32,892 nt of DNA from Flavobacterium erciyesense (lineage in GTDB: Bacteria > Bacteroidota > Bacteroidia > Flavobacteriales > Flavobacteriaceae). The number at the start of each line of letters is the position of its first letter. The first letter of the stretch is position 1. The stretch spans positions 1 through 32,892 of the forward strand of contig NZ_JAGPXB010000020.1 in assembly GCF_018069925.1 (NCBI RefSeq), written 5' to 3'. The notes beneath the pieces are model-generated. The model had not been told where the DNA came from. It did not search any database and saw nothing but the letters and a program-made list of their open reading frames with translations. Below are positions 1 through 9,477 of the stretch, piece by piece. A program made the translations under genes and the position numbers.

Positions 1-1123
1 TATTTACTTGCCATTCGCCGCCTATTTCTAAATCCCTTACATTGTAACTTCTGGCATCTCTTTCGTGTTTTTTACCACCATCATAATATTGATACCTCAC
101 AAAAGGAATAACGGTTTGCTTCTTAATATGAGTGAGATACGACAAGGTAACATATCCGCCTTGTAGCGGCATAACCTCTATAGAATCTGTTGCTACATTA
201 AATTCTGGCCCCTTTCCGACTGTATATTCTGCCTGAATCCCAAAAGGTTTTGGGTATAATACGAAGGTACCTGCAAGTCTTTGATCGATATAATTTAGAT
301 CGGAACTTGTTTTGACTCCTGCGCTTACAATTGACCTTGGCATTACCCATTGTCCTGTATAAGCTTGTAAGCCCAGCTCAAGAATTTGCTTTTTATATTC
401 AAAGGGATACGTAAAACGACTTACTACGTGAGGCTCATTATTCAATTCTGGGTTATTTGCTGTTTGTCCGTTGAAGACTCCAAATGCAAAAACACCGTAA
501 TCGCCACTACCTTTTAATCCTTCGCTCACTAATCTTGAAAAGAGCTGTCTTTTTTGTTTTGGCGCCCAATAAAAAAATACTCCTAAATCACGTTCATTAG
601 AGATAGCACTATTTAAAGCATCATTTCTATCAAGTGGTATTCTATTTTGGCTTGACTGCATGTTCTCAAAACCATATGGAATTTTACTTTGTCCGATTCG
701 AAATCTGAACTCGTTGTCATCATCCAAACCAACATCAAAATAAGCATCTCTTATTTGTCCAAAATGCAAGCGATCAGCGGTTGGACTGCTTGCAAAGTCA
801 GGCTGAATGTAGAAATACACTTTCTTGCTCAATTGTCCGGAGAAGATAATTCGCATTCGCCTCATAAAAAAACCGCCTTCTTTACCCCAAGACCTGTCGC
901 ATTGCTCACACCCGAGATTTTCATTAGTTTCTAACAATCTGTTGTATCTAAATTGAGCATACCCTCTAATAGAAAAATTTTGATACCACTTGTTAACAGG
1001 AGGCGCGGGAGTAGGAACCTTAATTTTTAAACTATCAACTTGTGAAAAACAGCTGATTGAAAAAAGTAAAAAAAATAAAATCACAAATTTGTAGTTCTGG
1101 TCAGTGCGGTTTATTTTATTCAT
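1..1123 (-). CDS. Porin of the phosphate-selective OprO/OprP-like family (3' end beyond window)
   Basis: Leftward gene whose ATG is at 1123-1121. It stays open for 374 codons to the window edge, so the C-terminus is missing. The N-terminus is a signal peptide (MNKINRTDQN, then a hydrophobic run ending SCFSQ). A short proline-rich spacer follows, then beta-barrel-like alternating sequence with pieces typical of the porin O/P family: FSIRGYAQFRYNR near the start, FMRRMRI, YIQPDFA, IGQSKIPYGFENMQSS and NERDLGV. The expected product is an outer-membrane barrel for anion or small-solute uptake. Family membership is inferred from these strings; phosphate specificity is not shown, since many Bacteroidota members have unknown substrates. 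A TATCTTTG element and an 8-bp palindrome lie just upstream. Other rightward frames across 689-934 are shadows. Confidence 0.82.
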   Translation of the reverse strand, partial: MNKINRTDQNYKFVILFFLLFSISCFSQVDSLKIKVPTPAPPVNKWYQNFSIRGYAQFRYNRLLETNENLGCEQCDRSWGKEGGFFMRRMRIIFSGQLSKKVYFYIQPDFASSPTADRLHFGQIRDAYFDVGLDDDNEFRFRIGQSKIPYGFENMQSSQNRIPLDRNDALNSAISNERDLGVFFYWAPKQKRQLFSRLVSEGLKGSGDYGVFAFGVFNGQTANNPELNNEPHVVSRFTYPFEYKKQILELGLQAYTGQWVMPRSIVSAGVKTSSDLNYIDQRLAGTFVLYPKPFGIQAEYTVGKGPEFNVATDSIEVMPLQGGYVTLSYLTHIKKQTVIPFVRYQYYDGGKKHERDARSYNVRDLEIGGEWQVN

Positions 1124-1182
1124 AATCTTCAGACTTTATCTGATGGGTTTAGTTGTGTGAGAATAATTAACTGGTTTTGCGG

Positions 1183-1190
1183 CAAAGATA
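1183..1190 (-). promoter_or_regulatory. -7 promoter element of the porin gene
   Basis: On the minus strand this reads TATCTTTG, a perfect match to the Bacteroidota -7 consensus TAnnTTTG, 59 bases before the porin ATG. No convincing TTG/TTTG -33 box is visible at the usual 17-23 spacing. Confidence 0.6.
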
Positions 1191-1208
1191 TAAATTCTTT
1201 GAATTTAT
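1190..1208. promoter_or_regulatory. 8-bp palindrome overlapping the porin promoter
   Basis: ATAAATTC-TTT-GAATTTAT is a perfect 8-bp inverted repeat with a 3-base spacer. It abuts the -7 element of the porin and occupies the region between -7 and -33, where a repressor or activator dimer could bind. AT-rich palindromes arise by chance, so operator function is only a suggestion. Confidence 0.3.
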
Positions 1209-1439
1209 CTAGCATCCCTAACTTTAAGCAACCTTGGAGCATCAAAATAGCAGATTTGCTCGAGTAATCCCTGCAAAAAGGGTAGCTCTAAGGAAATTAA
1301 AATCATTTAAAAAAGGATTTTATCATTTTATCCATTTCTGCTTTGCAGTTATGTTTCATTTTTTTTAGTCCAAAAAACAGCTAAAAAAGTAGCTGCACTT
1401 AAAATAAAAATCTAACTCTTAAAAACCTTAACAACTTTG

Positions 1440-1447
1440 TATCTTTG
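1440..1447 (+). promoter_or_regulatory. -7 promoter element of trmD
   Basis: TATCTTTG matches TAnnTTTG exactly and lies 27 bases before the chosen trmD ATG. This argues against the upstream in-frame TTG at 1445, which lies inside the element. Confidence 0.6.
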
Positions 1448-1474
1448 CCGCTTAGAACCTTTTTAAGAAAAATT

Positions 1475-2152
1475 ATGCGCATTGATATTGTTACCGTTTT
1501 GCCTGAGTTGTTACGAAGCCCGTTTGAAGCTTCGATTATGAAACGTGCTATTGAAAAAGGTTTGGTGGAAGTTCATTTTCATAACCTACGTGACTATACG
1601 ACTAACAAACAAAAAAGCGTTGACGATTATCCGTACGGTGGCGGCGCTGGAATGGTGATGACGGTGCAACCTATTGACGCTTGCATTACGCATTTAAAAA
1701 GCGAACGTACCTACGACGAAGTGATTTACATGTCGCCCGACGGTGAAACGCTCAACCAGAAAATGGCAAATACGATGTCATTATACGAAAACATTATTAT
1801 TTTGTGTGGGCACTACAAAGGCGTAGACCAACGCGTGCGCGATCATTTTATTACCAAAGAAATTTCTATTGGCGATTATGTATTATCTGGTGGTGAATTG
1901 GGAGCTTTGGTTTTATCGGACGCATTAATTAGGTTGATTCCTGGTGTTTTGAGTGATGAAACTTCGGCTTTGACTGATAGTTTTCAAGATGGATTACTTT
2001 CGGGACCTATCTACACACGACCTGCAGACTACAAAGGATGGAAAGTGCCGGAAGTTTTAACGAGTGGTAACTTTGCAAAAATTGATCAATGGCGCGAAGA
2101 TATGGCTTATGAACATACTAAAAATAGAAGACCGGATTTACTGAACGAGTAA
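1475..2152 (+). CDS. trmD: tRNA (guanine37-N1)-methyltransferase TrmD
   Basis: 225-residue SPOUT-class methyltransferase that uses S-adenosylmethionine to make m1G at position 37 of tRNAs, preventing +1 frameshifts. Family signatures are clear: [12 protein letters not shown] at the start, [22 protein letters not shown], and the trefoil-knot SAM-binding segment [19 protein letters not shown]. Length is normal for TrmD. The ATG at 1475 is preferred because the frame open from 1445 begins inside the promoter and adds a non-conserved 10 residues. In many bacteria trmD lies in an rpsP-rimM-trmD-rplS operon. Here only trmD-rplS are adjacent, with about 170 bases and a second promoter between them. 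Confidence 0.97.
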   Translation: MRIDIVTVLPELLRSPFEASIMKRAIEKGLVEVHFHNLRDYTTNKQKSVDDYPYGGGAGMVMTVQPIDACITHLKSERTYDEVIYMSPDGETLNQKMANTMSLYENIIILCGHYKGVDQRVRDHFITKEISIGDYVLSGGELGALVLSDALIRLIPGVLSDETSALTDSFQDGLLSGPIYTRPADYKGWKVPEVLTSGNFAKIDQWREDMAYEHTKNRRPDLLNE

Positions 2153-2172
2153 AAATTGGTTTCAAGTTTCAG

Positions 2173-2233
2173 GTTTAAAGTTGTGATTCAAAAACTTAGA
2201 AACTTTAAACAAGAAAAACTTTAAACTTTAAAC
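2173..2233. repeat. AACTTTAAAC repeat cluster between trmD and rplS
   Basis: AACTTTAAAC occurs at 2201-2210, 2217-2226 and 2224-2233. Its exact reverse complement GTTTAAAGTT is at 2173-2182, so a 10-bp stem with an 18-base loop can form downstream of the trmD stop. It may reduce read-through or shield the trmD 3' end. It lacks a GC-rich stem and a clear T-tract, so it is not a classical terminator. Confidence 0.5.
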
Positions 2234-2242
2234 ATTTTTATT

Positions 2243-2250
2243 TACTTTTG
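2243..2250 (+). promoter_or_regulatory. -7 promoter element of rplS
   Basis: TACTTTTG fits TAnnTTTG and lies 73 bases before the rplS ATG. This leaves a leader of roughly 65 bases that can fold. No clear -33 box is seen. Confidence 0.55.
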
Positions 2251-2258
2251 CGCCCACA

Positions 2259-2298
2259 TTAAGTTAACCTCTGGCGAGATCCGTGAATGTTGACCTAA
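2259..2298 (+). promoter_or_regulatory. Structured 5' leader of rplS, candidate bL19 autoregulatory element
   Basis: A closing helix can form between 2259-2268 (TTA-A-GTTAAC) and 2289-2298 (GTTGAC-C-TAA): nine pairs including one G-U, with one A/C mismatch. Inside it a small CTC-TGGC-GAG hairpin sits at 2270-2279. The element lies wholly between the rplS promoter and start codon. Ribosomal-protein leaders that bind their own product are common, and I recall L19 leaders being proposed in Firmicutes and in Flavobacteriia, but I cannot match this sequence to a model here. Confidence 0.45.
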
Positions 2299-2322
2299 AT
2301 TAAACCATAATAAAATAAAATC

Positions 2323-2673
2323 ATGGCAGATTTATTGAAATTCGTTCAAGACGAGTTTGTAACAAGAAAAGATTTCCCAGTTTTTGCAGCTGGAGACACA
2401 ATCACTGTTTACTACGAAATTAGAGAGGGTGAAAAAACAAGAACTCAGTTCTTTAAAGGTGTGGTTATTCAAAGAAGAGGTTCAGCTAACACTGAAACTT
2501 TCACCATCCGTAAAATGTCTGGTGCAATTGGAGTAGAGCGTATTTTCCCTGTGAACTTACCTGCATTACAAAAAATTGAAATCAACAAAAAAGGTGCAGT
2601 TCGTAGAGCTAGAATTTTCTACTTCAGAGAACTTACTGGTAAAAAAGCAAAAATTAAAGATAAAAGAAGATAG
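2323..2673 (+). CDS. rplS: Large ribosomal subunit protein bL19
   Basis: 116-residue basic protein of the 50S subunit, located at the interface with 30S. Family strings are obvious: FAAGDTITVYYEI, EGEKTRTQFFKGVVIQRRG, ETFTIRKMSGAIGVERIFP, and the C-terminal KKGAVRRARIFYFREL followed by a lysine/arginine-rich tail. Length is normal. It is transcribed rightward after trmD but has its own promoter and structured leader, and a strong terminator right after the stop, so it can form a single-gene unit. Confidence 0.98.
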   Translation: MADLLKFVQDEFVTRKDFPVFAAGDTITVYYEIREGEKTRTQFFKGVVIQRRGSANTETFTIRKMSGAIGVERIFPVNLPALQKIEINKKGAVRRARIFYFRELTGKKAKIKDKRR

Positions 2674-2692
2674 TTTTATCTCTTTGAATCAT

Positions 2693-2724
2693 AAAAGTCC
2701 CAACTCGTTTTGGGACTTTTTTTT
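2693..2724 (+). terminator. Intrinsic terminator of rplS
   Basis: AAAAGTCCCAA pairs perfectly with TTGGGACTTTT (11 bp, 6-base loop) and is followed by a run of T to 2724. Confidence 0.9.
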
Positions 2725-2855
2725 GCTCTAATTTTACCAAATTCACCAGCAAACAAAAAGTAAAGAAAGGTTTAAATATCACAATCCAAAACGAACAAGT
2801 TATAATCTGAAAATTCATGTTTTTCTCGAGTAATTCGGGCCTCAATTACATCTGA

Positions 2856-5162
<2,307 letters not shown>

Positions 5163-5188
5163 TTACATGCTAAAATAAAAATACCTAA

Positions 5189-5220
5189 AAAAAGACAACT
5201 CACCGAGTTGTCTTTTTTTT
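5189..5220 (+). terminator. Intrinsic terminator of icd
   Basis: AAAAAGACAACTC pairs perfectly with GAGTTGTCTTTTT (13 bp) around a 3-base loop, followed by T residues to 5220. Confidence 0.9.
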
Positions 5221-5260
5221 ATTAGTAATACCTTAACATCCGTTATAATAAAATTAAGAA

Positions 5261-5280
5261 TACAAAGTTTGTTCTTTGTA
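5261..5280. promoter_or_regulatory. Inverted repeat upstream of the TonB receptor gene, candidate operator
   Basis: TACAAAG-TTTGTT-CTTTGTA is a perfect 7-bp inverted repeat with a 6-base spacer, 26 bases before the receptor start. The right arm carries TTCTTTG, a partial match to the -7 element, so a protein bound here would cover the promoter. Function is inferred only from symmetry and position. Confidence 0.35.
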
Positions 5281-5306
5281 GCTTATAATTCGTTAAACAA
5301 CTTTTT

Positions 5307-7688
5307 ATGGATTTTATGAAAAAATACCTATTGCTCTTCCTTTTATGTGGTGCTTTGCCAGCTTTGGCCCAAGAAAAATATACACTTAGCGGCACTGTGA
5401 TTGATGGCAATAGCAATGAAACGCTGATTGGAGTTAATGTCGTGGTTACCGAGTTAAAAACGGGAGTTACTACCAATGAATATGGTTTTTACTCGATTAC
5501 ATTACCTAAAGGCACTTATACTGTACAAGTGAGTTATTTGGGATACAAAACCATTGAACAAACTTTAAATCTGAATCAAAACATTAAAAATAATTTCAAT
5601 TTATTTGGTAACGAAACCACTTTGAAAGAAGTTATTATTAGCGATAACAAAACCAAGATCGATATCAAAAAACCCGAAATGAGTGTCAACAAACTCTCGA
5701 TTTCAGCCATTAAAAAAATGCCTGTTGTTCTTGGTGAAGTAGATGTTTTAAAATCTATTTTGTTATTGCCAGGAGTTACCAATGCCGGAGAAGGCGCTTC
5801 GGGTTTTAACGTTCGTGGTGGTGGTGCCGATCAAAATTTAATTTTACTAGACGAGGCAACCATCTTTAACTCCTCGCATGTTTTTGGTTTTTTCTCCGTT
5901 TTCAATCCAGATGCTATAAAAGACTTAAAACTTTATAAAGGCGGAATTCCAGCACGTTTCGGAGGAAGAGCTTCCTCTGTTTTAGATATTTATCAAAAAG
6001 ATGGTAATAGTAAAGAATTTCATGTAAATGGAGGAATCGGTTTAATCAGTAGCCGCATTCTTGCCGAAGGACCTTTGGTAAAAGATAAAGGTTCATTTTT
6101 AATTGGCGGTCGCAGCTCTTACGCCCATTTATTTTTAAAACTTTCCGAAGAACAAAAGGACAATGCCGCTTATTTTTATGACCTCAACACCAAATTAAGT
6201 TACAAACTAAATCCCAACAACAGTTTGTATTTGTCTGGCTATTTTGGTCGCGATGTTTTCAGTTTAAGAGATAGCTTTTCTAACATTTACGGAAACACCA
6301 CAGTCAACTTGCGTTGGAACCATTTATTTTCTGAAAAATTATTCTCGAACCTTTCCTTAATATACAGTGATTACTATTACGGTTTAGATCTTGATTTTGT
6401 AGGTTTCAAATGGGATTCTGGCATTAAAAATTACAACATCAAATACGATTTCAAAAACTACATTTCGGATAAATTCAAATTGAATTATGGAATGAACAGT
6501 ATTTATTACGAGTTCAATCCGGGAACTATCAGACCATCCAAACCCGATAGTGGAATTAACTTTGCACAATTGGATAAAAAATACGCTTTCGAACCTGCGT
6601 TATACCTCAATGCCGACCACGATATTAGCAACAAAATTTCACTTTCTTACGGATTGCGCTACAGCATGTTTTACCGTTTGGGTGCATCGGATGTTAATCT
6701 TTACCAAGATAACAATCCGGTATTGTTTAATCCTGAGTTGAAAATTTATGAAAAAGCAACTCCTATCGGTCAAAAATCATTTTCCCGTAACCAAGTAATT
6801 GAAAGCTTCAACTACCTTGAACCGCGATTTTCTGCAGCCTATCAAATAAATGATGAGCAATCCATAAAAGCGAGTTACAACCGCATGGTGCAGTATTTGC
6901 AACTCATCTCGAATACCTCATCTCCTACTCCGCTTGATATTTGGACACCAAGCGATAATTTCATCAAGCCTCAAATTGCCGATCAAGTTGCCTTAGGATT
7001 TTTCAAAAATTTCAGCAACGACCAGTATTCTTTTGAAGTAGAAACCTATTATAAAAAAGTACAAAACAGATTGGACTACATTGACGGAGCCGATTTGATA
7101 GCGAACAATGCCATCGAACAAATTATTCTTAACGGGCAATTACGTTCGTACGGGCTCGAACTTTTGCTTCGTAAAAATGAAGGGAAACTGAATGGTTGGA
7201 TCTCTTATACCCTTTCGCGTTCAGAGCAACAAACTCCCGGACGAACTCCGCTTGAAACCGGTATCAACAACGGTCAGTGGTACAATTCTGTCTATGACAA
7301 ACTGCATAACCTGGCAGTTACTTCCTCTTATACCTTAAATGACAAATGGTCTTTTGGAGCTAATTTTGCACTACAAAGTGGCCAACCAGTAACCTTTCCA
7401 ACTGGTCAATACGAGTACTTGGGCATTGTGGTTCCTAGCTATGGCTTGCGTAATAAAAATAGATTGCCTGCATACCACCATTTGGATATTGCCGCGACTT
7501 TAACACCAAAAAGTAATGCTAACCGCCAGTGGAAAGGCGAATGGGTTTTTAGTATTTACAATCTTTACAACAGGCGCAACGCAGCCTCTATTAATTTCAG
7601 GCAAAATGCAGATACAGGCGCCAATGAAGCTGTTCGAACCTCTATTTTTGGAGTAGTTCCTGCTGTGAGTTATAATTTTAAGTTTTAA
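5307..7688 (+). CDS. TonB-dependent outer-membrane receptor with N-terminal carboxypeptidase-regulatory-like domain
   Basis: 793 residues. A signal peptide (MKKYLLLFLLCGALPALAQ) is followed by a carboxypeptidase-D regulatory-like beta-sandwich at about 25-105 (SGTVIDGNSNETLIGVNV, GFYSITLPKGTYTV). The plug domain spans about 115-235 (VLKSILLLPGVTN, GFNVRGGGADQNLILLD, GGIPARFGGRASSVLDI), then a long beta-barrel ends in an aromatic residue (VSYNFKF), as expected for BAM-dependent insertion. Such receptors import ligands using TonB-ExbBD energy. Translation may begin at the ATG at 5307 or at the ATG at 5316, which fits the signal peptide better. A DUF4249 lipoprotein gene follows after 15 bases, the usual partner of this receptor subclass. 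The ligand cannot be deduced; this is not a SusC/SusD pair. Confidence 0.92.
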   Translation: MDFMKKYLLLFLLCGALPALAQEKYTLSGTVIDGNSNETLIGVNVVVTELKTGVTTNEYGFYSITLPKGTYTVQVSYLGYKTIEQTLNLNQNIKNNFNLFGNETTLKEVIISDNKTKIDIKKPEMSVNKLSISAIKKMPVVLGEVDVLKSILLLPGVTNAGEGASGFNVRGGGADQNLILLDEATIFNSSHVFGFFSVFNPDAIKDLKLYKGGIPARFGGRASSVLDIYQKDGNSKEFHVNGGIGLISSRILAEGPLVKDKGSFLIGGRSSYAHLFLKLSEEQKDNAAYFYDLNTKLSYKLNPNNSLYLSGYFGRDVFSLRDSFSNIYGNTTVNLRWNHLFSEKLFSNLSLIYSDYYYGLDLDFVGFKWDSGIKNYNIKYDFKNYISDKFKLNYGMNSIYYEFNPGTIRPSKPDSGINFAQLDKKYAFEPALYLNADHDISNKISLSYGLRYSMFYRLGASDVNLYQDNNPVLFNPELKIYEKATPIGQKSFSRNQVIESFNYLEPRFSAAYQINDEQSIKASYNRMVQYLQLISNTSSPTPLDIWTPSDNFIKPQIADQVALGFFKNFSNDQYSFEVETYYKKVQNRLDYIDGADLIANNAIEQIILNGQLRSYGLELLLRKNEGKLNGWISYTLSRSEQQTPGRTPLETGINNGQWYNSVYDKLHNLAVTSSYTLNDKWSFGANFALQSGQPVTFPTGQYEYLGIVVPSYGLRNKNRLPAYHHLDIAATLTPKSNANRQWKGEWVFSIYNLYNRRNAASINFRQNADTGANEAVRTSIFGVVPAVSYNFKF

Positions 7689-7703
7689 ATTCTTTTTGAT
7701 ACC

Positions 7704-8546
7704 ATGAAATCAACAAAAAATATTCTCAAACAAAGCCTTCTTTTTCTTGCACTTGCACTCTCCTTTTTGGTGAGTAGTTGCGAGGATGTAATTGCAGTTG
7801 ACTTAGATGAAGCCGCTCCAAAATTAGTTATCGAAGCAGCAATAAACTGGCAAAAAGGCACCTCAGGAAATACCCAAAAAATAAAATTGATTACTACAAC
7901 TGGATTTTATAGTGCCCAAATACCCAAAGTAAGCGGCGCCAATGTGACTATCCGAAACAGTCAAAACACGGTTTTTATTTTCAATGAAGTAGGAACAACA
8001 GGCGAGTACGTTTGTAGCAATTTTGCACCAGTTATTAACGAAACTTATACCTTAACCATCATCAGTAACGGCAATACTTACACTGCAACAGAGACTCTGA
8101 AAGCGGTCGCACCAATTAGCCGACTCGAACAAAACGACCAAGGCGGTTTTACAGGAAACGAAAAGGAAATTAAAACCTACTATCTTGATCCTGCCGGCGA
8201 ACCTAATTATTACCTGTATAAATATTCGTATTCCAACCAACGCAAGTCGGACTTTTACGTAGACCGTGACGAATTTTTTGATGGCAACGAATTTTTCAGT
8301 ATTTCGCAAAACGATGAACTAAAAAAAGACGACACCATCGAGGTAACTCATTACGGCATTTCTCGCGCCTATTACAACTACATGAGCGTGCTCGTGAGCA
8401 TTGCAGGCAATAGCGGCGGCGGCCCATTTCAGTCACCACCGGCAACTGTCCGCGGCAACATTGTAAACACAACCGCTCCGGAAAATTTTCCACTAGGCTT
8501 TTTTAGTCTAAGCGAGATTGCAGTTACCAATTACATAGTGCAATAA
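7704..8546 (+). CDS. DUF4249 family lipoprotein, partner of the TonB receptor
   Basis: 280 residues. The N-terminus has a lipoprotein signal (hydrophobic run ending FLVSSC, Cys26). Acidic residues follow at once (EDVIAVDLDE), resembling the acidic lipoprotein export signal that sends Bacteroidota lipoproteins to the cell surface. The start of the mature protein (CEDVI..DLDEAAPKLVIEAAI) is typical of DUF4249 proteins, which have an immunoglobulin-like N-terminal part. It lies 15 bases after the receptor gene and is surely co-transcribed, so it probably caps or feeds the receptor. The biochemical role is unknown. The protein is somewhat short for the family as I recall it, but ends normally. 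Confidence 0.85.
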   Translation: MKSTKNILKQSLLFLALALSFLVSSCEDVIAVDLDEAAPKLVIEAAINWQKGTSGNTQKIKLITTTGFYSAQIPKVSGANVTIRNSQNTVFIFNEVGTTGEYVCSNFAPVINETYTLTIISNGNTYTATETLKAVAPISRLEQNDQGGFTGNEKEIKTYYLDPAGEPNYYLYKYSYSNQRKSDFYVDRDEFFDGNEFFSISQNDELKKDDTIEVTHYGISRAYYNYMSVLVSIAGNSGGGPFQSPPATVRGNIVNTTAPENFPLGFFSLSEIAVTNYIVQ

Positions 8547-8580
8547 TTAGTAGCTTATCCAGCTGTTCATTACAACCCAC

Positions 8581-8668
8581 AACCGCTCTTGAACTGTTTT
8601 GTAGCTTGTATAAGGAGCTTCCTTTGGTCGCTCTTCTACCAGCACAAAACAAATGTTCAAGAGCGGTT
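8581..8668. repeat. Long interrupted inverted repeat (about 24 bp of stem) before thiN
   Basis: AACCGCTCTTGAAC at 8581-8594 is the exact reverse complement of 8655-8668. Further in, GTTTTGT (8596-8602) pairs with ACAAAAC (8644-8650). After a bulged A, GCT (8604-8606) pairs with AGC (8641-8643). The transcript could form a long hairpin with a loop of about 34 bases, 34 bases after the DUF4249 stop. The T-tract after it is poor, so it could be an unusual terminator or processing site, or the remnant of a miniature mobile element. Confidence 0.65.
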
Positions 8669-8756
8669 CTTGGTTTTCATTTCCATCTGGGCTAGGGCAC
8701 TCGGCAATAACAGAACTTTTATTTACTTTTACAATCCTATTTCAAAACCGCAACAC

Positions 8757-9419
8757 ATGTCTTCACATCACATCGTTCGAGACGATCAAGAACCTGCTTT
8801 AATAATTGCCAATGGTGCCGCTTGTAACCCTGAACTTTTAGGACAGTTGCTAGAGTGGTCTCCGCTTGTGATTGTATTGGACTCAGCCATGGAGCGCGTG
8901 ATGGACTTGAACATAAAAGTTGATGTTTTGCTGGGCGATTTTGATCGAGATTTCAACGCAGAGCGCTACCAAACCTTGCAATACCCAATTGATATCATAC
9001 ATACGCCAGACCAAAATAAAACCGACCTCGAAAAAGCTTTTGATTACCTAATTGAACGCAAAATTCCTGCTGTAAATGTAGTTTGGGCCACCGGAAGAAG
9101 AGCCGATCATACCATTACGAACATTACAAACATTGTTCGTTACAAAGACCTTATCAAAATTGTAGTACTTGACGACCATTCGAAAATTTTCCTTTTACCA
9201 CGACAATTCGAAAAATGGTACACGGCCAACACTCCTATTTCTCTCATTCCCGTTGGTGAAGTTTCAGGAATTCATTCCAGTAATTTGTATTATCCTTTAC
9301 AAAATGACACCCTTACTATCGGGTACCGCACCGGTAGTAGCAATCACGTCGCCAAAGATGGACTAGTAAGTATTTCACACCAATCAGGCGATTTATTGTT
9401 AATGGAATGTATTGATTAG
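8757..9419 (+). CDS. thiN: Thiamine pyrophosphokinase
   Basis: 220-residue cytoplasmic enzyme that transfers pyrophosphate from ATP to thiamine, giving thiamine diphosphate directly. Catalytic-domain motifs: LGDFDRD at 60-65 (metal-binding acidic residues), DQNKTDLEKA at 85-94 and GRRADHTITNI at 113-123. The C-terminal thiamine-binding domain carries GSSNHVAKDGLVSI. The ATG at 8757 is chosen because an upstream open extension to 8589 would run through the inverted repeat and has no family resemblance. No TPP riboswitch is visible upstream. The gene may be co-transcribed with the small gene that follows. Confidence 0.93.
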   Translation: MSSHHIVRDDQEPALIIANGAACNPELLGQLLEWSPLVIVLDSAMERVMDLNIKVDVLLGDFDRDFNAERYQTLQYPIDIIHTPDQNKTDLEKAFDYLIERKIPAVNVVWATGRRADHTITNITNIVRYKDLIKIVVLDDHSKIFLLPRQFEKWYTANTPISLIPVGEVSGIHSSNLYYPLQNDTLTIGYRTGSSNHVAKDGLVSISHQSGDLLLMECID

Positions 9420-9477
9420 TTGTGTGGAAGTTTACAAAAAAATCTACGGTAAAAAGAAATCCAAAACAGAAACAAAA

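Larger units (their letters stand above)
1124..1474. other. Intergenic region between porin and trmD
   Basis: Divergent gap of about 350 bases. It contains the porin promoter and palindrome on the left and the trmD -7 element on the right. The middle (about 1210-1400) shows no convincing open frame, terminator or RNA gene. Confidence 0.6.

Noticed and set aside
689..934. Rightward open frame within the porin gene
   Set aside because: It is antisense to a clear porin coding sequence and has no recognisable content.
1445..1474. Ten-residue extension of TrmD from a TTG
   Set aside because: The TTG lies inside the TATCTTTG promoter element, so it would not be in the message.
2654..2845. Leftward open frame over the rplS terminator
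   Set aside because: It spans a strong terminator hairpin and has low-complexity composition without a plausible start context.
8589..8756. 56-residue N-terminal extension of thiamine pyrophosphokinase
   Set aside because: It is encoded across the long inverted repeat and has no family similarity; the ATG at 8757 gives the normal protein.
8669..8756. Possible TPP riboswitch ahead of thiamine pyrophosphokinase
   Set aside because: No thi-box core (CTGAGA with its conserved partners) is present in the leader.
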